From Acanthochlamys bracteata (Eukaryota; Streptophyta; Magnoliopsida; Pandanales; Velloziaceae): DNA of 64,000 nt. Both the position numbers and the translations under genes were made by a program. The notes under the pieces were generated by a model, which searched no databases, was not told the DNA's origin, and worked only from the letters and a program-made list of their open reading frames with translations. The stretch spans positions 5,487,489 to 5,551,488 of the forward strand of contig CM034144.1 of NCBI GenBank assembly GCA_019914995.1. The letters are read 5' to 3'. Every line of letters begins with the position of its first letter. Positions within the stretch are counted from its first letter, which is position 1. Below, piece after piece: positions 50,287 through 62,781 of the stretch.

Positions 50287-53200
50287 TCAATCAAACGAAC
50301 CACCATCTTCCTCTTCAGCATCCTCAGGTGGAGAAGTTTGAGGTAGAAATTCCTCACCAGGATACATAGCGGAAAATAACTGCCACATGCCAACAGAAAA
50401 GTAGAAAGTTAAGAGAATAATATAGTTCATAAGAAACATTGGATAGGTTTGATACAATATCTGTCTGCTGATTTCAGCAAGAAACTTGGTCTATCATTGT
50501 TAAGGAAATCAAGTAAGGCAAACCTAGTTTAATTATCTAGTTTGAATCTATCTCCATCGAGAAATATGACAAAGTAAAAATAAGATAGTAATACAGATTC
50601 TTTATAACCAATAGGAGATTCTTCATAGCATTTTCACTATGTATTCATGCCTGTAAAAAAGCGAGAAAGCAGATGATCCTTTACAGAGTGAAGAAATACC
50701 TTGATTGCAGACTCCAGTGTATTTTCATAATCAAGACTTGCATCAGGTGTAGCGCACAAACTTATGGTACCAATTAATTCCTGAATTGAAAATAAACTTT
50801 ACCCAAGAGCAAGAAATAGCTCAAAACGCGAACTCTGAGAGCATTAGGAATTTTTTATACCTCTCTTAGCTCTTGAACATAGATTGCGCTCCAAAGAATG
50901 TCCAGATTATTCTGTGCTGACTTCTCATCATCATTACATGTAGTAGGGCCATCTGAACTTGCACGCTTAAGGGAGCTCATTGCTGCACGTATATATTCCC
51001 CTCCTTGGTTGGCATCATTGCATAGTGTTGAAAAATACAAAAGAAAGCTGCAGAAAGGATGAATTGTCTTTAGCATAATGTCATTCCAGTTGTCCTACTG
51101 TATCAAAGCCAGAAATGTGTGCGACTAATTACAGAAAACAAAATACAAAAACATAGTGTTAGAACAGCCTCAACTTAAAGTGAAGGTAAAAACTTACAAT
51201 CCCTGAGGGCATACCGCCAGGTTACTACCCAGCTGAAGAGCTCTAACTGTTGCCAATTGCTCTGAGTGCAATGCTAATTACATGGTGAAAGAAAGATAGC
51301 AAACTTAGCAGCAGTGCGAAGTTAACATCTACAAGATAAACTCCATAGCTGAAAAGGGAAAAGAAAATCCATCTCACATCCCGGAGGAAAAACAACCAAT
51401 ACATTGGACAAATCATGCTGTATGAAGAACATAGTTATGCAAACTCCTCTGACGATCAGTTTGGCTTGATTCGAGAAACACAAATCTTGCAATTGAACGC
51501 TCGAAGATGCTGTTGATGGAAGTGCAAAATGAGAATCTACTACCAGATGATGGCTAAAGATTTCTTGCCCAGATGCCAATTTGACACCCTTGTAATGCCC
51601 ATTTTCCTGCAGATCCATCGATTACAAAATTAACAAGACAATGGAGTACAGTAGCAGAAATTAACTTCAAAGAAAAATTTGAGTTGCTAATGTTCATCAT
51701 ACTAGAAAAATCTGTACAACTTGGATTAGTTCAGATAGAAGCTTCTACAAGGTAATCTTTTAAGACTTTAAGCATGCAACCAAAACAAGAAAAACATAAC
51801 CATAACATAAACAGTAGCTGATTTCAAACTATACCTCATCAGTAAGAACCGCTGACATTGGCATGCGCAAGACCTGCACAGTAAACCCTGTGAATTAGGC
51901 TTCAGCATCTTTTGTCTAGACAAACTGAGAAACTAAGGCTCATCACAATTACCATGCTTCAAATAAGGATCATCAAACAAATGAAGGACATAGCAATAAC
52001 TAAAAGAAGCTCCTTAATGAAGGCAAAGAAAAATGCTGAATAACAGCTAAACCAAGCTAGTAGTGTTAATTTTTTATAATAACTATTAAATGGAAGTTCG
52101 ACATCCTTAAAAATTGTTAGTTAAAAGTTAATTGCAATCAAGATAGTTGACAAGTTTAAAAAACAGAAATTCCTAACGAACTTACATAAAGGGAACCTTT
52201 AACAGCAGCACAACGGCAGAAGGCTTGAGGTAGTTCTCCATTTCCGTACATGGGGTATATGAATGCACCTACTGCATTAGGAAACCTGCCACATACCAGA
52301 AAATACTAAACTACTACCACAACAAGAACAGGAAGAATATATTCAAGCCATACAAATAGAAAAATATTGACTCTGTTCCTATGTACAAAAGAAAATTTTC
52401 TACTACAAGCCTCAGTTAAGATTACCATCATACTCAACTTGAGAATCATGTAAGACATACAAACTGTTGATCCCCGACTAAATCATTAGTTTCATGACTA
52501 AGACTGCTCCACAGAAGCTGATACTGGTTATACTCTATGTTAGTCCTAATTGTATTTGAACCGACTAATAACATACTTTCATCTCTTACTATCTTCTTAA
52601 TATTTTGTTTGTGTCCATTAGCACAAAAAATGAGTACCTCAATTCAAAACGATCTTTTGCTGCAATTGTCTAATTTATTTCATTTTTCCAAAATTAAATA
52701 CTCCGAAACTACATGCAGAAACCTCAGAAATACTATTTTTTGGAAACTAGATAGCACTACAAGCAACTTTCGGTTCAAATGTATACAGAAAACAACATCA
52801 GGGATGGCCATGGTTATGAATTCCTGTTTGGTATACACAAAACGAGCTCTCTTCTTTAAAAAATAAAGTGCAGTAACCTTAAAAGCAATATATGAAAGAA
52901 CGAACTGCAGGAACTCTAGCAGTAACTATAGCAACATCTACAAGCTTATTCATATAAAGAATATCAACATACCAAAATTGCTGTTGATCAACATGCATTT
53001 ATGTTTAATATTCTGGTAATCAAATAACTAATGTATGTCCAGACATCAAATTCTATTAAATCTGTTATTTTGTTTACTGTAATACCCGTATTTACATATA
53101 TCAAAAGACATTACCTTGAGAAATTGAGAATTGCGAAATCAATTCTTCTCAGACATTACAATAAGAACTAGCAAGTTACAAAAAGAAATATATTTACATT

Positions 53201-54541
53201 TGTTTGCATTCCAAAATAGCAATTAGTTCTTGCTTCCAGCAAAAGGATGAGACAGAAAAAGCAGAAAGTAATCACTGAACTGCATGCAATTTAGCAGCAG
53301 CAACATATAAACAGAAAAATTAAATGCAGACACTACTCAGCACTGTTACCTTCCAATTGACGAAGTATACAGTGCAATACTATCAATTGCCTCCTTAGTC
53401 ATAACCAACTTGGGACAAGCCTCCCCACTCTCCTGATCATAATCTGCCAATGCAATTGCATACAAAACTATCCTACAAACAGAAAGTCCAAGAGACTAAA
53501 ATCAGCTAAAATTTATTTCCCATGAAAACAAATTAATGACATAGAAAGATGAAAAGAAAGACACACATAAGAGATGCAAAAATGCACAATGACTGCATCC
53601 GGCAATCCTTTCTCTCATTCTTTTTTTGTGTGTGTGAGCACGGGCGCGTGTGTGTTAGTCATCCTAAAACCCAATAAAGAAAAACCTCACGACTACCTCA
53701 AATAACTAGCAAACCAAGTGCTTAAAGAAACATGTTTTCCAACATAACTCAACAAATACCTAAGAAGCACTACACCTCTAAAAAATAATGTGAAATTCAG
53801 CTAACCCTACTGACTAGCACGATCTGCATGGCTAGAAAACGAACTTTTTCCCAAAAGAATACCAAAAACTAGGTTAAAATGCATGACATTTCATTTAACA
53901 AACAAACAAACAATAATAAGAAAAACTCACGCCTTTAGCCTGGGTGGCAACTTCTGCTTCTCCAAGAACTCCACAAACGGCAAATTCAAATCTTCCTCTG
54001 CAATCTTTCCACCTCCTCCTGCTGCTGCTGCTTCAATATGTTCTTTCACAACCGCGAAAAACTTCATCAGCTTACTCTTCTCCTCCAATCCCAAGCTCTT
54101 ATCTTTAAACAACGATTGCCTCGAATCTGGTACAGGCTTCAACTTACCGTCCCAGTAAATGAAATTCCCATCAAGTGATTTGAACTCAACATGATTCCCA
54201 GCACCCGATCGAATAAGCAAATCGACCATTTTCTCAGCACAGAACAGAATTCGAGGACCATGTAGGTCAATCGAAAAACTTCTAGAACTTTCAAGAGAAC
54301 ACTGATTCGAGATTTCTAGCATAGAGAAAGGTTTAGGGAGATTATTGAATGAAGAAGGAGAAAGAGAAGAGTAGAGGGAGCCGTAGAAGGGGTTAGAGTC
54401 AATGTGAAGGACAGATTTGCCGTTGAACGAAGCGGCGGCGGCGATTAGCGAAGAAGGTAAACCTGTGCCGGAGATTACTAAATCAAAACTTGTAGGATTT
54501 ATTGAGGGAAAATCCATGCCGGTGGAGAGCTCGCCGGACAT
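50287..54541 (-). CDS. REP: Rab escort protein (Rab geranylgeranyltransferase component A)
   Basis: Nine exons on the minus strand: 53931-54541, 53350-53472, 52186-52285, 51835-51873, 51378-51606, 51198-51273, 50861-51047, 50700-50780 and 50287-50379. Sum 1539 nt, giving 512 residues. REP binds newly made Rab GTPases and presents them to Rab geranylgeranyltransferase; it is related to Rab GDI. Motifs: FDLVISGTGLPSSLIAAAAS (dinucleotide-fold start, residues about 19-38), VLHIDSNPFYGS, FSIDLHGPRILF, IVLYAIALADYD, YTSSIGRFPNAVGAFIYPMY, GNGELPQAFCRCAAVKGSLY, YKGVKLASGQEIFSHHLVVD, LQLGSNLAVCPQG and LLYFSTLCNDA. The chain ends in an acidic tail EDAEEEDGGSFD, as in plant REPs. All borders GT-AG. The start chosen is the first ATG at 54541; an in-frame second Met lies eight residues later. 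The product is somewhat shorter than the Arabidopsis protein, so a small exon could have been missed, but the phases agree throughout. Confidence 0.93.
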
Positions 54542-55522
54542 GTCTGAATTGAATACACAGATGAGAACGAAACTGTTTCAAGTTTTCCTTAACTTGCTTT
54601 TTGCGGATTGAGGCCTATAATATTGCAATTGTTAAAATAGATCTAAACGTTTCAGGTTAGTAACATTACGCCCTCCTGATTAAGGAACGTACTTATAAAT
54701 TAAAATGTTTTTAAATTAAAAATTTTTAAAGATTTTTTTTAAAATAAGCTAATTTTTATATAAAGATAAAAATTATATATATATTATTTAATAAATATTA
54801 TTAAAAATTATTAAAATATGAGATACTTCTATGAAATGAAAAGCATCTCATCAGCTCTTCTAACACATGACCTAAATGAAGCTTTTTTAAATGAAAGTTA
54901 TTTTTATTTTTTTTTAAAAAATAAAATTTTTTTTATTTTAAAAAATAATACAATAAAAAGATTTCATTACGTAAAATTTTTTCTATATATTTTAAATTTT
55001 TAAATAAATTTTTTAAATATTTATAAAATATATTAAAAAATATAAAATAAAAAATTGAAAAGAAGTGTTGAAAAAAAAGCTTAACCAAACTACCCCTCTT
55101 TAATACTTCGATTGAAAAGCATGAAACATGAGTAGCTTAGGAAACAAAAAACATAGAGTCGTAAATAAAGCTTCACTACCAGAAAACAGAATTGTGTTTT
55201 CCACTTCTTTGTTAGTTTACCTGTCTCTATGTTAAACATCTCCATCAACAATCATTCCAAAAATTTCATGTATTCAGGATTGATTAAGAATATACACGAT
55301 GAATTACTTAAAAACTTCGTATAATTTCATTTGGAGTAATCGGATTATACATGTAGAGTATATATCAAACAAATCAATTGATGAAAAGAATGCACACACA
55401 CATCTGCTTAATCCAAATAAATCTGTACAGTATGGTTGCTTTAGCAACCCTTTTCCACAAGTAAACACAGAAAAAAAACGCACAAATTTAGTATAAATGT
55501 TAAATACTAGATTCTTGCTATG
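54542..55522. other. Intergenic DNA between REP and the BTB gene
   Basis: AT-rich; contains a family A element at 54880-55096 and possibly a second diverged fragment at 54685-54830. 55100-55520 should include the BTB gene's 3' UTR. No other feature seen. Confidence 0.5.
54880..55096. mobile_element. AT-rich MITE, family A
   Basis: Core CATTACGTAAAATTTTTTC and right end GAAGTGTTGAAAAAAAAGC followed by TTAACCAAACTACCCC match family A closely. The left end is diverged. Confidence 0.65.
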
Positions 55523-56952
55523 CTACCCTTTCCATGCTGCAAGAATTTCGTAAAAGATTTCAGTAATGAGTTCTCTATCAGCAGTTTCCAAGAAGATATT
55601 AAAATCATCTCTTACTTCATAGATTTTACCAAAGTTCACCAGATACCTCATGCAGCTGCTCTTCAGCCTCGGTAGCTGGTATAAGTATGCGGTTTGTAAT
55701 CTTTCGAGCACATTCTTGGTTTCAATATCTTCAAGAAGGCTTTCATGACACGCCTCTTTAAGATCGGAGATATCGTACTTGTCCGCTGCATGGAGGAGTG
55801 CTAAACGGTGAGCGAAGAACTCACCAGCCTGAAAGTTTCCGTAAATGTAGTTTAAGAATGCTTGGCACGCTTCAAGGGACATGTCGGAGATGTCCACTTT
55901 TGAGAGCTCTTTTTCTTTGAGGTTGTGTGAGAACATGCTTCGGAAAACTGGAGATCTTGCTGCTAGGACAGCACGGTGTGCTGCAACACTGCCATCGGCA
56001 GCGTTGATTGTGATGTCAGTGTGAATGCCTTCTGCAAGCATCCGGCTGAAGCAAGATAGCGCAGTGGAAGTGGAGCTTCTTTCTATATGGGAACCGCACC
56101 AGATGGACGTCGGATTTCCACCCTATTGCCATGATTCATGAACATGTAGATCTTAATGAGATTCCATCTTTCAACTTGCAAAAAGTAAAATTCACAGGAT
56201 TTTCAAATACACGTTTTGGTAGAGGCATTATGACAAACACCTTGTAGGCAATTTCACTTTGCCGTGTTGAATACCATTTGGTTTCACTAGAACACTGAAG
56301 ATAGAGAATACTTACAGATGGTGGAACTATCTTGAGATCAAGAAACTCAACGTCGACGATGAATCTGCCTGTAAAGAGAGTATCAACTGCCCAAACGAAG
56401 TCGTCGTTGTTCCTTAGCTGCTTATCACAAATTCCTGAACACAAATGATGAAAATTTTAATGTAATAACAAGAACGGAAATAAATATATTCAACCAAATG
56501 AAAGAGAAATAAACCTGGATGAACGATTGTTCTACGATTAGGTGAAGATGGCGAAACGAGCCTGACAATGAAGGATGCAATAGGTGGTTGCTCTCTTGTA
56601 ACACTTGAATTTTCAGGGTAAAGCTTTACAAACAATTGCTTATTCCTTTCTACTGTTAGGTACCTTCACCAAGAAAACCACCAAAACAATTTTCATACTA
56701 TTTCATGTATTTGAACGCAAAGCACTACAAAGCATATTGCTGTAATTGCAGCGATTACACTAATGATAAAATTTTTTTTACCTGAAGAAAAAATCAAGAA
56801 AATTGAGAACAGAGGGAGGTAAAATTCACTAACCAATTCCAGAGGCCAATACGAAAAGGATCGGATTTGCGGTAAGTACAAGAAGAGAGTGTTTCAATCC
56901 GCCATTGCGCGAGGCGTGGAGTGGTGTCCACACGGTAAGCTGAGTCGTTCAT
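55523..56952 (-). CDS. BTB/POZ domain protein (At1g21780-like)
   Basis: Four exons on the minus strand: 56834-56952, 56515-56663, 56316-56434 and 55523-56122. Sum 987 nt, giving 328 residues, matching the usual length of this plant subfamily. Members of the wider BTB family act as substrate adaptors for CUL3 ubiquitin ligases. The N-terminal half reads LAQWRIETLSSCTYRKSDPF, GLWNWYLTVERNKQLFVKLY, REQPPIASFIVRLVSPSSPN and FVWAVDTLFTGRFIVDVEFL, a MATH-like fold. The BTB domain lies at about residues 155-265: LAEGIHTDITINAADGSVAA, HRAVLAARSPVFRSMFSHNL, LSKVDISDMSLEACQAFLNY and LALLHAADKYDISDLKEACH. The chain ends FYEILAAWKG. The start is the ATG at 56952, giving MNDSAYRVDTTPRLAQW; the frame stays open upstream without a better ATG. 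An unusual short tandem array lies about 150 bp upstream (57107-57275). Confidence 0.94.
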
Positions 56953-57106
56953 TCCTCCTGCACCTGCTGCCGATGCTGCCGCTGCAATCGCGGCTGTGAT
57001 TTCATTGATACAGCTCAGAAACCCCGATGTATCTCCGAGCTTTCCCAGGTTTGCTCTTTACGTATTTCCCTCTCCCCTTATCGCTTCTCTTCATGTATGA
57101 GTACAA

Positions 57107-57275
57107 AAACAGAGCAGTGGAAAACAGAGCAACTCGAGATGAAAACAGAGCAGCAAAAGCTCCAAAAGCAGAGCAATCGAGAATTTCCAAAAATAGAGCA
57201 ATTCAAGAAAACAGAGCACTCATGAATGACTAAAAACAGAGGAATCAAGAATTCTTGAAAACAAAGCAACCGAAG
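57107..57275. repeat. Degenerate minisatellite with AAAACAGAGCA units
   Basis: About eight units, each beginning with a version of AAAACAGAGCA followed by 5-15 variable bases often reading ACTCGAGA, ATCGAGAA or ATCAAGAA. Located upstream of the BTB gene (minus strand), so probably in its 5' UTR or promoter. In the gene's orientation the unit reads TGCTCTGTTTT. Confidence 0.75.
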
Positions 57276-58159
57276 TAGTACAGCAGCGTCATAATATCTA
57301 AAGAGAGTAAAAGATTTGATTTTGGATTGAGAAATGGGTAAGAAAAGAATAAAGTCGGGATCTTTCGAATAGATGGATTTTTATCAAAACAAGTTGTAGG
57401 AGTGAATTAAAGGAGTTGGGATTGATGGAGTTGGGTTTAAGTAATGGGGGAAGAAAAAATGAAGACTTTGAAGGTAGTGCAATTGGGGATTGTGATTGGG
57501 TGATGCAAATTGGGAGTGCTACAAGCAAGGGAAGTAGAAGTGAGAATTGCTTCCAAGTAAGAAGAGAGAGATAAGAGAGCTTAAAAAAGGGATTTTTTTT
57601 TGGGTTGGTTGGTTCCTTTTATTGGCTTGTACTTCACTCAAAATTATTATTCCAGTTAGCTAATGAGGTCATTGATAAGCCAATTAAGAAAAAAAATTTT
57701 GGGGTAAAATATTTAAAATATAACTATAACAAACAATACCTTTTTATGTTAAATTAGCAAATATAAGCAAATATTTAAATTTCTATTGCTTTTGCGGCAT
57801 GTTTTAATTTTTCACTATAGTTTACGTATTTTAATTGCTATTCTAAATATCACTTTTATTTTAACACAGAATTTTATAAAAAATTTCATTCTACACTTTA
57901 ATTTCTTGCAGAGTTCTTACTAAATAATATTTTTGCTGAATTTATTTTTATTAAACTTATTTTTATAATATTAAAATACGTTTTTAGTCTAAGATAGCTA
58001 CATTTAGTGGCTTCATTTAGACTTTGAATAACATCATGAAATCTAATTCTCCCTTTTTCTTCTTTTCTATAATGAATTTCAGCTAGGAGCCAAACCAATT
58101 ATCAATAACGATAGCAACTAGTTTCACATATAGATATTTTCCTATTGCTATATTTGTAA
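57276..58159. other. Upstream region of the BTB gene
   Basis: GA-rich, moderately balanced DNA to about 57600 (AAGAAGAGAGAGATAAGAG near 57560), then AT-rich. No gene recognised. Probably promoter. Confidence 0.45.
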
Positions 58160-58286
58160 GAAGATTTTTGAAAGTGCTTATGAAATAAAAAAAGATTAAT
58201 AAAATATATTTTAGAAACTTTTAAAAAATCGAGCTCTATTTTTAATTTAAAAAATATAAAAGCAAATAATAACAACATCTTACGAT

Positions 58287-59052
58287 CATTATTGTCAGAA
58301 TCAGATCGAATATTGAACCAGAAAATTATTCAAATCACGGTTTTTTGAGTTGACGCATTGGATCAATCGATTGAACTGTCGAATTAATAATATTAAATTA
58401 TTTTTAATCAATAATAACAACAATCACAGTAAAAAATTTGCTGCCATTATGGCACTAGTAATAATAATAGCAACAGCAATCACAGCAAAAAATTATAGTA
58501 ATTTTACTATGACATTACTATCAACAACAACAGTAATAACAATCATAGTAAAAATTGAAATATTGCCACCATGGCATTACCACCACCAACAATAATAATA
58601 ACAGTAAAAATTTATAATTAAAAATATGTAAATAAATTAGGAGATTAGAAGAAAATAAAATTATAAAAGAGATATAATCAACTTTTTTATATATACATAT
58701 TTAAACCTGAATATTTTACAATATAAAATTATAAAAATCACATATAATTGATTATAAATAAAACATAATCAATTATATTTTTGTATTATCACATCCAAAT
58801 ATAAATTTTAAACTACATATTATTTTTTAATAAATGACTATTATAATTATTTTTATATTAAATATATCATCAATTAAATATTTTTATTAATTTTTTAAAT
58901 TTTATTTTTTTCAGTTTTAACTCGGACGAGCGGGTCAAAACAAGTCGAAGGGAGTCGAAATAGGTCAATTGTACAAACGATTTTTTTACAAATCCGATTC
59001 GATTTACCGTCCAGGTTGACCCAAACGGTTCGATTCGGATCTAACAACCATG
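58287..59052. mobile_element. hAT-type non-autonomous element nested in a MITE
   Basis: The left end CATTATTGTCAGAATCAGAT and, on the other strand, CATGGTTGTTAGATCCGAAT are imperfect inverted repeats. The flanks CTTACGAT (58279-58286) and CTTACTAT (59053-59060) form an 8-bp duplication with one mismatch. 766 bp without coding capacity. The interior includes about three 70-bp tandem units. Confidence 0.85.
58405..58620. repeat. About three tandem units of 70 bp inside the nested element
   Basis: Units share AACAATCACAGTAAAAA, then a spacer, then CATTATGGCACTA or CATGGCATTAC, then AATAATAATAG/CAACAACAG runs. They are diverged, so the array is not young. The Asn/Ile-rich frame across it is a by-product of the repeat. 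Confidence 0.6.
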
Positions 59053-59170
59053 CTTACTATATAAACTATTTTATATATTTCAAATTTTACAATAAATATA
59101 AGTATTATAAAAAATTTAATAAAAATGTAAAATAAAATTTTTAAAAAAATTGAGCTAAACAACTCTGCCA

Positions 59171-60829
59171 AAGGTATACTAATTCGATTTTTGAACCTAT
59201 ATAAAATGTGAACGTTAATTTTAATGTTTGCAATTATTTTTTTTTTAAATTTGTCACTGTTAATAGTCCCAATTGGAGATAATTTGCTTTTGTGCATTTG
59301 TGTGATGCAATGAAGGGGCCCTGTTAATTTTTAGTCAAATTCTTTGCACCAGCGTCAAGCAAAGGTTCAAAGAATACCTAAATGTCACTTTGTTTGAGAT
59401 TTTAAGTGTTTAAAATAAACATTATATAAAATTAAAGTTGCGTACAAAGAAAATTTCTATTTGAGTGAAATTAAAAAAATTCATTTATACGTGTTTATCA
59501 CATTTTAGAAGAATTGTATGATAATATTTTAATCCATATTGTATAATAATGTATATCAATTTGACTAGTTTAGTATAATATTTTGAATGTCACTTCATAA
59601 TAATTTATAAAACTAGTTGGAGTAGAGTAATCAACCATTTAGATTAACATAATCAAAATTTTAACAAACTCTTTACGAAAAATTAAAAACAAAAAATTAT
59701 TTTAAATTCTATGATGGATTCCAAGGGGAACACGAAAGGTATCAGATATTCCAACTAGGTCCACTTGAATCGTGTTGAATCTACTTTTCTTATCAACTTC
59801 ACTTACATAAACTAATTTATTTTGAAAGCAGTGTTAATGAAATATCAATAATCCTTTTGATTTTTATTTATGCCCTATTTTAAATAAATAAAATAATTGA
59901 CCTATTTTTGTTTTTATTTATATAATATCAATTTATGTAACTTGTGACCTATTTTAAATGAATTTCAATAATTTATTTATATTTTTTAAAATTTAATATT
60001 TTTAAAAAAATACTATAGAAAGTTTATTAGGAAAATCTATTTTTTTTAAAATAAAAATAGTAAAATACTCTCTAAATATTTAATGTGCATATTATATTTA
60101 ATAAAAAAATAATGAAAATAAAACTGAACATAATTGAGATGCTTAAAATTATTCAAATAAGAATATAGAAAACTTGCTTAGCTACAAAACAGTTTTTGAA
60201 TCTATGGAGAGTGACAATCCAAGCTAATATCACCCACCTACATGTGTAGTTGGACAACCACCAAAAATTCTAAATTGTCAAAAGAAAGTTGAATATATAT
60301 TAAATTGTCAAAAAAATTTCTTGAAAATGACAATAATAGAGAGTTTGAAATTACTTATAAAATTAATCTTTTCTGAAATAAAAATATTTTTATATTTTTT
60401 AAAAAATAAATTTTATTTTTTTATTTTAAAAAATAATAAAAATATATAGATAAAAATTTTATTATGTAAAATTTTTTACATTTTATAAAATTTTAAATAA
60501 ATTTTTTATATATTTATAAAATATATATTAAAAAATATAAAATAAAATTAAAAAAAATGTTTAAAAAACGCTCAACCAAACGCCTCCAATTGCTAATGCT
60601 TTCTTCTAATTCTTATTCAATAAAATTTCAACAAACATTTTGCATAGTCGAGCCTCAAATAATACTTTTCTCCATTATAGACACTCCGTTTGATTGAAGG
60701 CAATGTAGGGGCATATTTATTTTATTTGATAAAGAAGAATTTCTCTTTCACAAAATGATTGCATTAGCACGTAAAAATTTTTTTTTTTTTCAAATTACAA
60801 ATTTCTGCAACACTGTGGAACAATTTTCT
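59171..60829. other. Intergenic AT-rich DNA before the HMA gene
   Basis: No gene recognised. Contains a family A MITE at 60337-60595, and 59990-60100 resembles a fragment of one. The segment just below 60830 should be the 3' UTR of the HMA-domain gene. Confidence 0.5.
60337..60595. mobile_element. AT-rich MITE, family A, well preserved copy
   Basis: Left end GAGTTTGAAATTACTTATAA; right end CGCTCAACCAAACGCCTCC. All the family blocks are present in order. No TWA duplication can be fixed. Confidence 0.72.
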
Positions 60830-61577
60830 TCATGCAGTTTTGCTGAAACCTGAACATTTGAAGCAAAGAAATTTTCTGAGAGATGACAGAGAAGATGATC
60901 GGCGGCGAGGTTGTTGCCGCTGCGGCTCTACTCGTCTTCCGGTCTTGCGGATGGCTTTGATGATTTTGGCCTCATCAGCGTAGCCTAAGACTGTGATGTT
61001 GTTTGATCTCACATCTATGTCCACACAAGTTACACCTGTTAAAGAAGTAATGTTTACGTCTCAAACACATATAAAAGAATCATTTGATGAAAATTTTTTC
61101 CACATTTCCAAATCCAACTTGGAACTGAAATCTGAAGATTTTAGAGCTTGTATCAGTTTAATCAGAACTCACTTTTTCTGGCAAATACTCACTTTTAAAT
61201 ATAATCTAATACAAAAATCACATTCAGGATCACTTTCAACTATAATTAAAGACAAAATTTCATTCACTTTTTAAGAACTCATTTCTAAAAAGTCTTTCAC
61301 TGCACTAATAGATACTCTAATTCCAAATAACGAACGTGTCACATTTCAGAAATTGTTATTCTTTCCCAAAAAAAATTTCTGGGTATATAATATAGAATGC
61401 ATATTGCACCACTACATTAAGCAGTTTCACCACTACATTAATTAGTTCAGTCGGTAAATTTCAGTTGGTAATTGTGTTTTTTGTACTAGTGTTGAAAGAC
61501 GTACCTTTTAACTTGAACAACGATCTCCTAACAGATTTCTCACAAGCCTTGCAGTGCAGGTTCACCTTCAGTTCCAT
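60830..61577 (-). CDS. Small heavy-metal-associated (HMA) domain protein
   Basis: Two exons on the minus strand: 61505-61577 and 60830-61035. Sum 279 nt, giving 92 residues. The protein is one HMA (ferredoxin-like) domain, with MELKVNLHCKACEKSVRRSL carrying the metal-binding CxxC (Cys9-Lys-Ala-Cys12), then LKGVTCVDIDVRSNNITVLG and DEAKIIKAIRKTGRRVEP. It is followed by a basic, Ser-rich tail ending CFKCSGFSKTA. Known: plant HMA proteins bind Cu, Zn or Cd ions as chaperones. The isoprenylated subgroup (HIPP) ends in a CaaX box; this protein lacks one. The intron sits after the first base of the glycine codon in LKG, the position common to plant HMA genes. Intact. Confidence 0.9.
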
Positions 61578-62781
61578 TGCCTGATCAGAAACAATGACAG
61601 TTAGAACAAAGAACATGAACTTCGCATAATCAATCTAAGAACAGTTTATGATCGAAAGACTCAAAAGGAGAACCTCCATTAATTGCAGAGAAGAGAAGTC
61701 AAGATGAATTCAATACTGAAAAGAACTGAAAGACTCTAGCATAATAAGCCGGAGTATGATTCGATTAGACATAACTTGGAAAACTTTGAGGCAAGACTAT
61801 GTTTGCATCATGAGTTTGTCATTATAAGCTATCATTATCTGATGCACGCCTGCATCCAAAATAAGTGAAACCTAAGTAAACTCTCATTATAACTTGATAG
61901 CTATTAACTTGGTTGAGTTCCGTAGAGAAATTGTAGAGGGTAACCCAATGACAGCCAGTAAAATGAAGCCATTAAACTTCCTGTCATGCTCTTTTCATGG
62001 CTCATTACAAGTCTAGAAAATTGACCTCTCTAATGGGCGTTTGGGAGAAAAGCACTTCATATTTTTCAATAAATTTTTATTGTAATATATAAAATTTTTA
62101 TAAAATTTTAAAAAATTTTATATCTTACAATTTTTATAAATATAATTTTAATTTTTTAGATAAAAAATGTTAAACTCATTTTCTAAAAATTTTTTTACAT
62201 ATTCATTAATCTAAATAAGTTCTATTTTATAAGTACTTCTAAATTCTATAAATTGGTTTATATATTTGAGGGTTTCACCATAAGAGATCCGAAAGTGACT
62301 TTTTGCTAAAAGAAGAACTACTTTCGGATAACTTTGTATATTTACTTCATAAACTGTTACACTGAACTCAGTTTCTGACATCTCACTTTCGTAAAAACTC
62401 ACTTTTTTCAATCAAGTAAGACAAGCCCTTGATTGTTTCCACTAGATCCTAAGCGAAGAACAGATAGGAACAAGGATCATAAGTCACAAAACCACTAGCA
62501 AATGTCCAAAATTTTCAATATAAGATAGACAATGATGTTTTGGATAGACAACTCTAGGTGGAGCATATTAGTCAAATTGCCTCTAGAAAGCCAAAACACA
62601 TCCAAAGATTTGCTAAAAAAGGGGGTAGTCAAACTTAAACAGCCTATCTATTCCTGGTGTCTGCATACACATTTTACATCTGCCACAAAAGATAGACTTC
62701 TGATGAAATGAAATTCATATAAATAACATCTCTCGCGAGTTCCTAGCTAGTTCTTAATTTGAATATCGAAATTAAGGGAAG
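61578..62781. other. Upstream region of the HMA gene and intergenic DNA
   Basis: Positions 61578-61750 should include the HMA gene's leader and promoter. A family A MITE lies at 62034-62248. Nothing else recognised. Confidence 0.5.
62034..62248. mobile_element. AT-rich MITE, family A, with TAA duplication
   Basis: Flanked by TAA at 62031-62033 and 62249-62251. Ends TGGGCGTTTGGGAGAAAAGC and, on the other strand, TAGAATTTAGAAGTACTTAT. A/T interior, 215 bp. Confidence 0.65.

Larger units (their letters stand above)
58160..59170. mobile_element. AT-rich MITE, family A, split by a nested hAT element
   Basis: The left part (58160-58286) has the GAAAGTGCTTATGAAATAAA end and the A/T blocks up to the CTTACGAT position. 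The right part (59053-59170) resumes with CTTACTATATAAACTATTTT and continues to the GAGCTAAACAACTCTGCC end. The two parts together give a normal family A layout around the inserted element. Confidence 0.75.

Noticed and set aside
53620-53660. GTGTGTGTGAGCACGGGCG-type run in a REP intron
   Set aside because: Short imperfect GT-rich stretch; no Z-DNA or regulatory claim can be supported.
58350-58595. Asn/Ile-rich frame of 81 residues
   Set aside because: Generated by tandem repeat units inside a non-coding hAT element.
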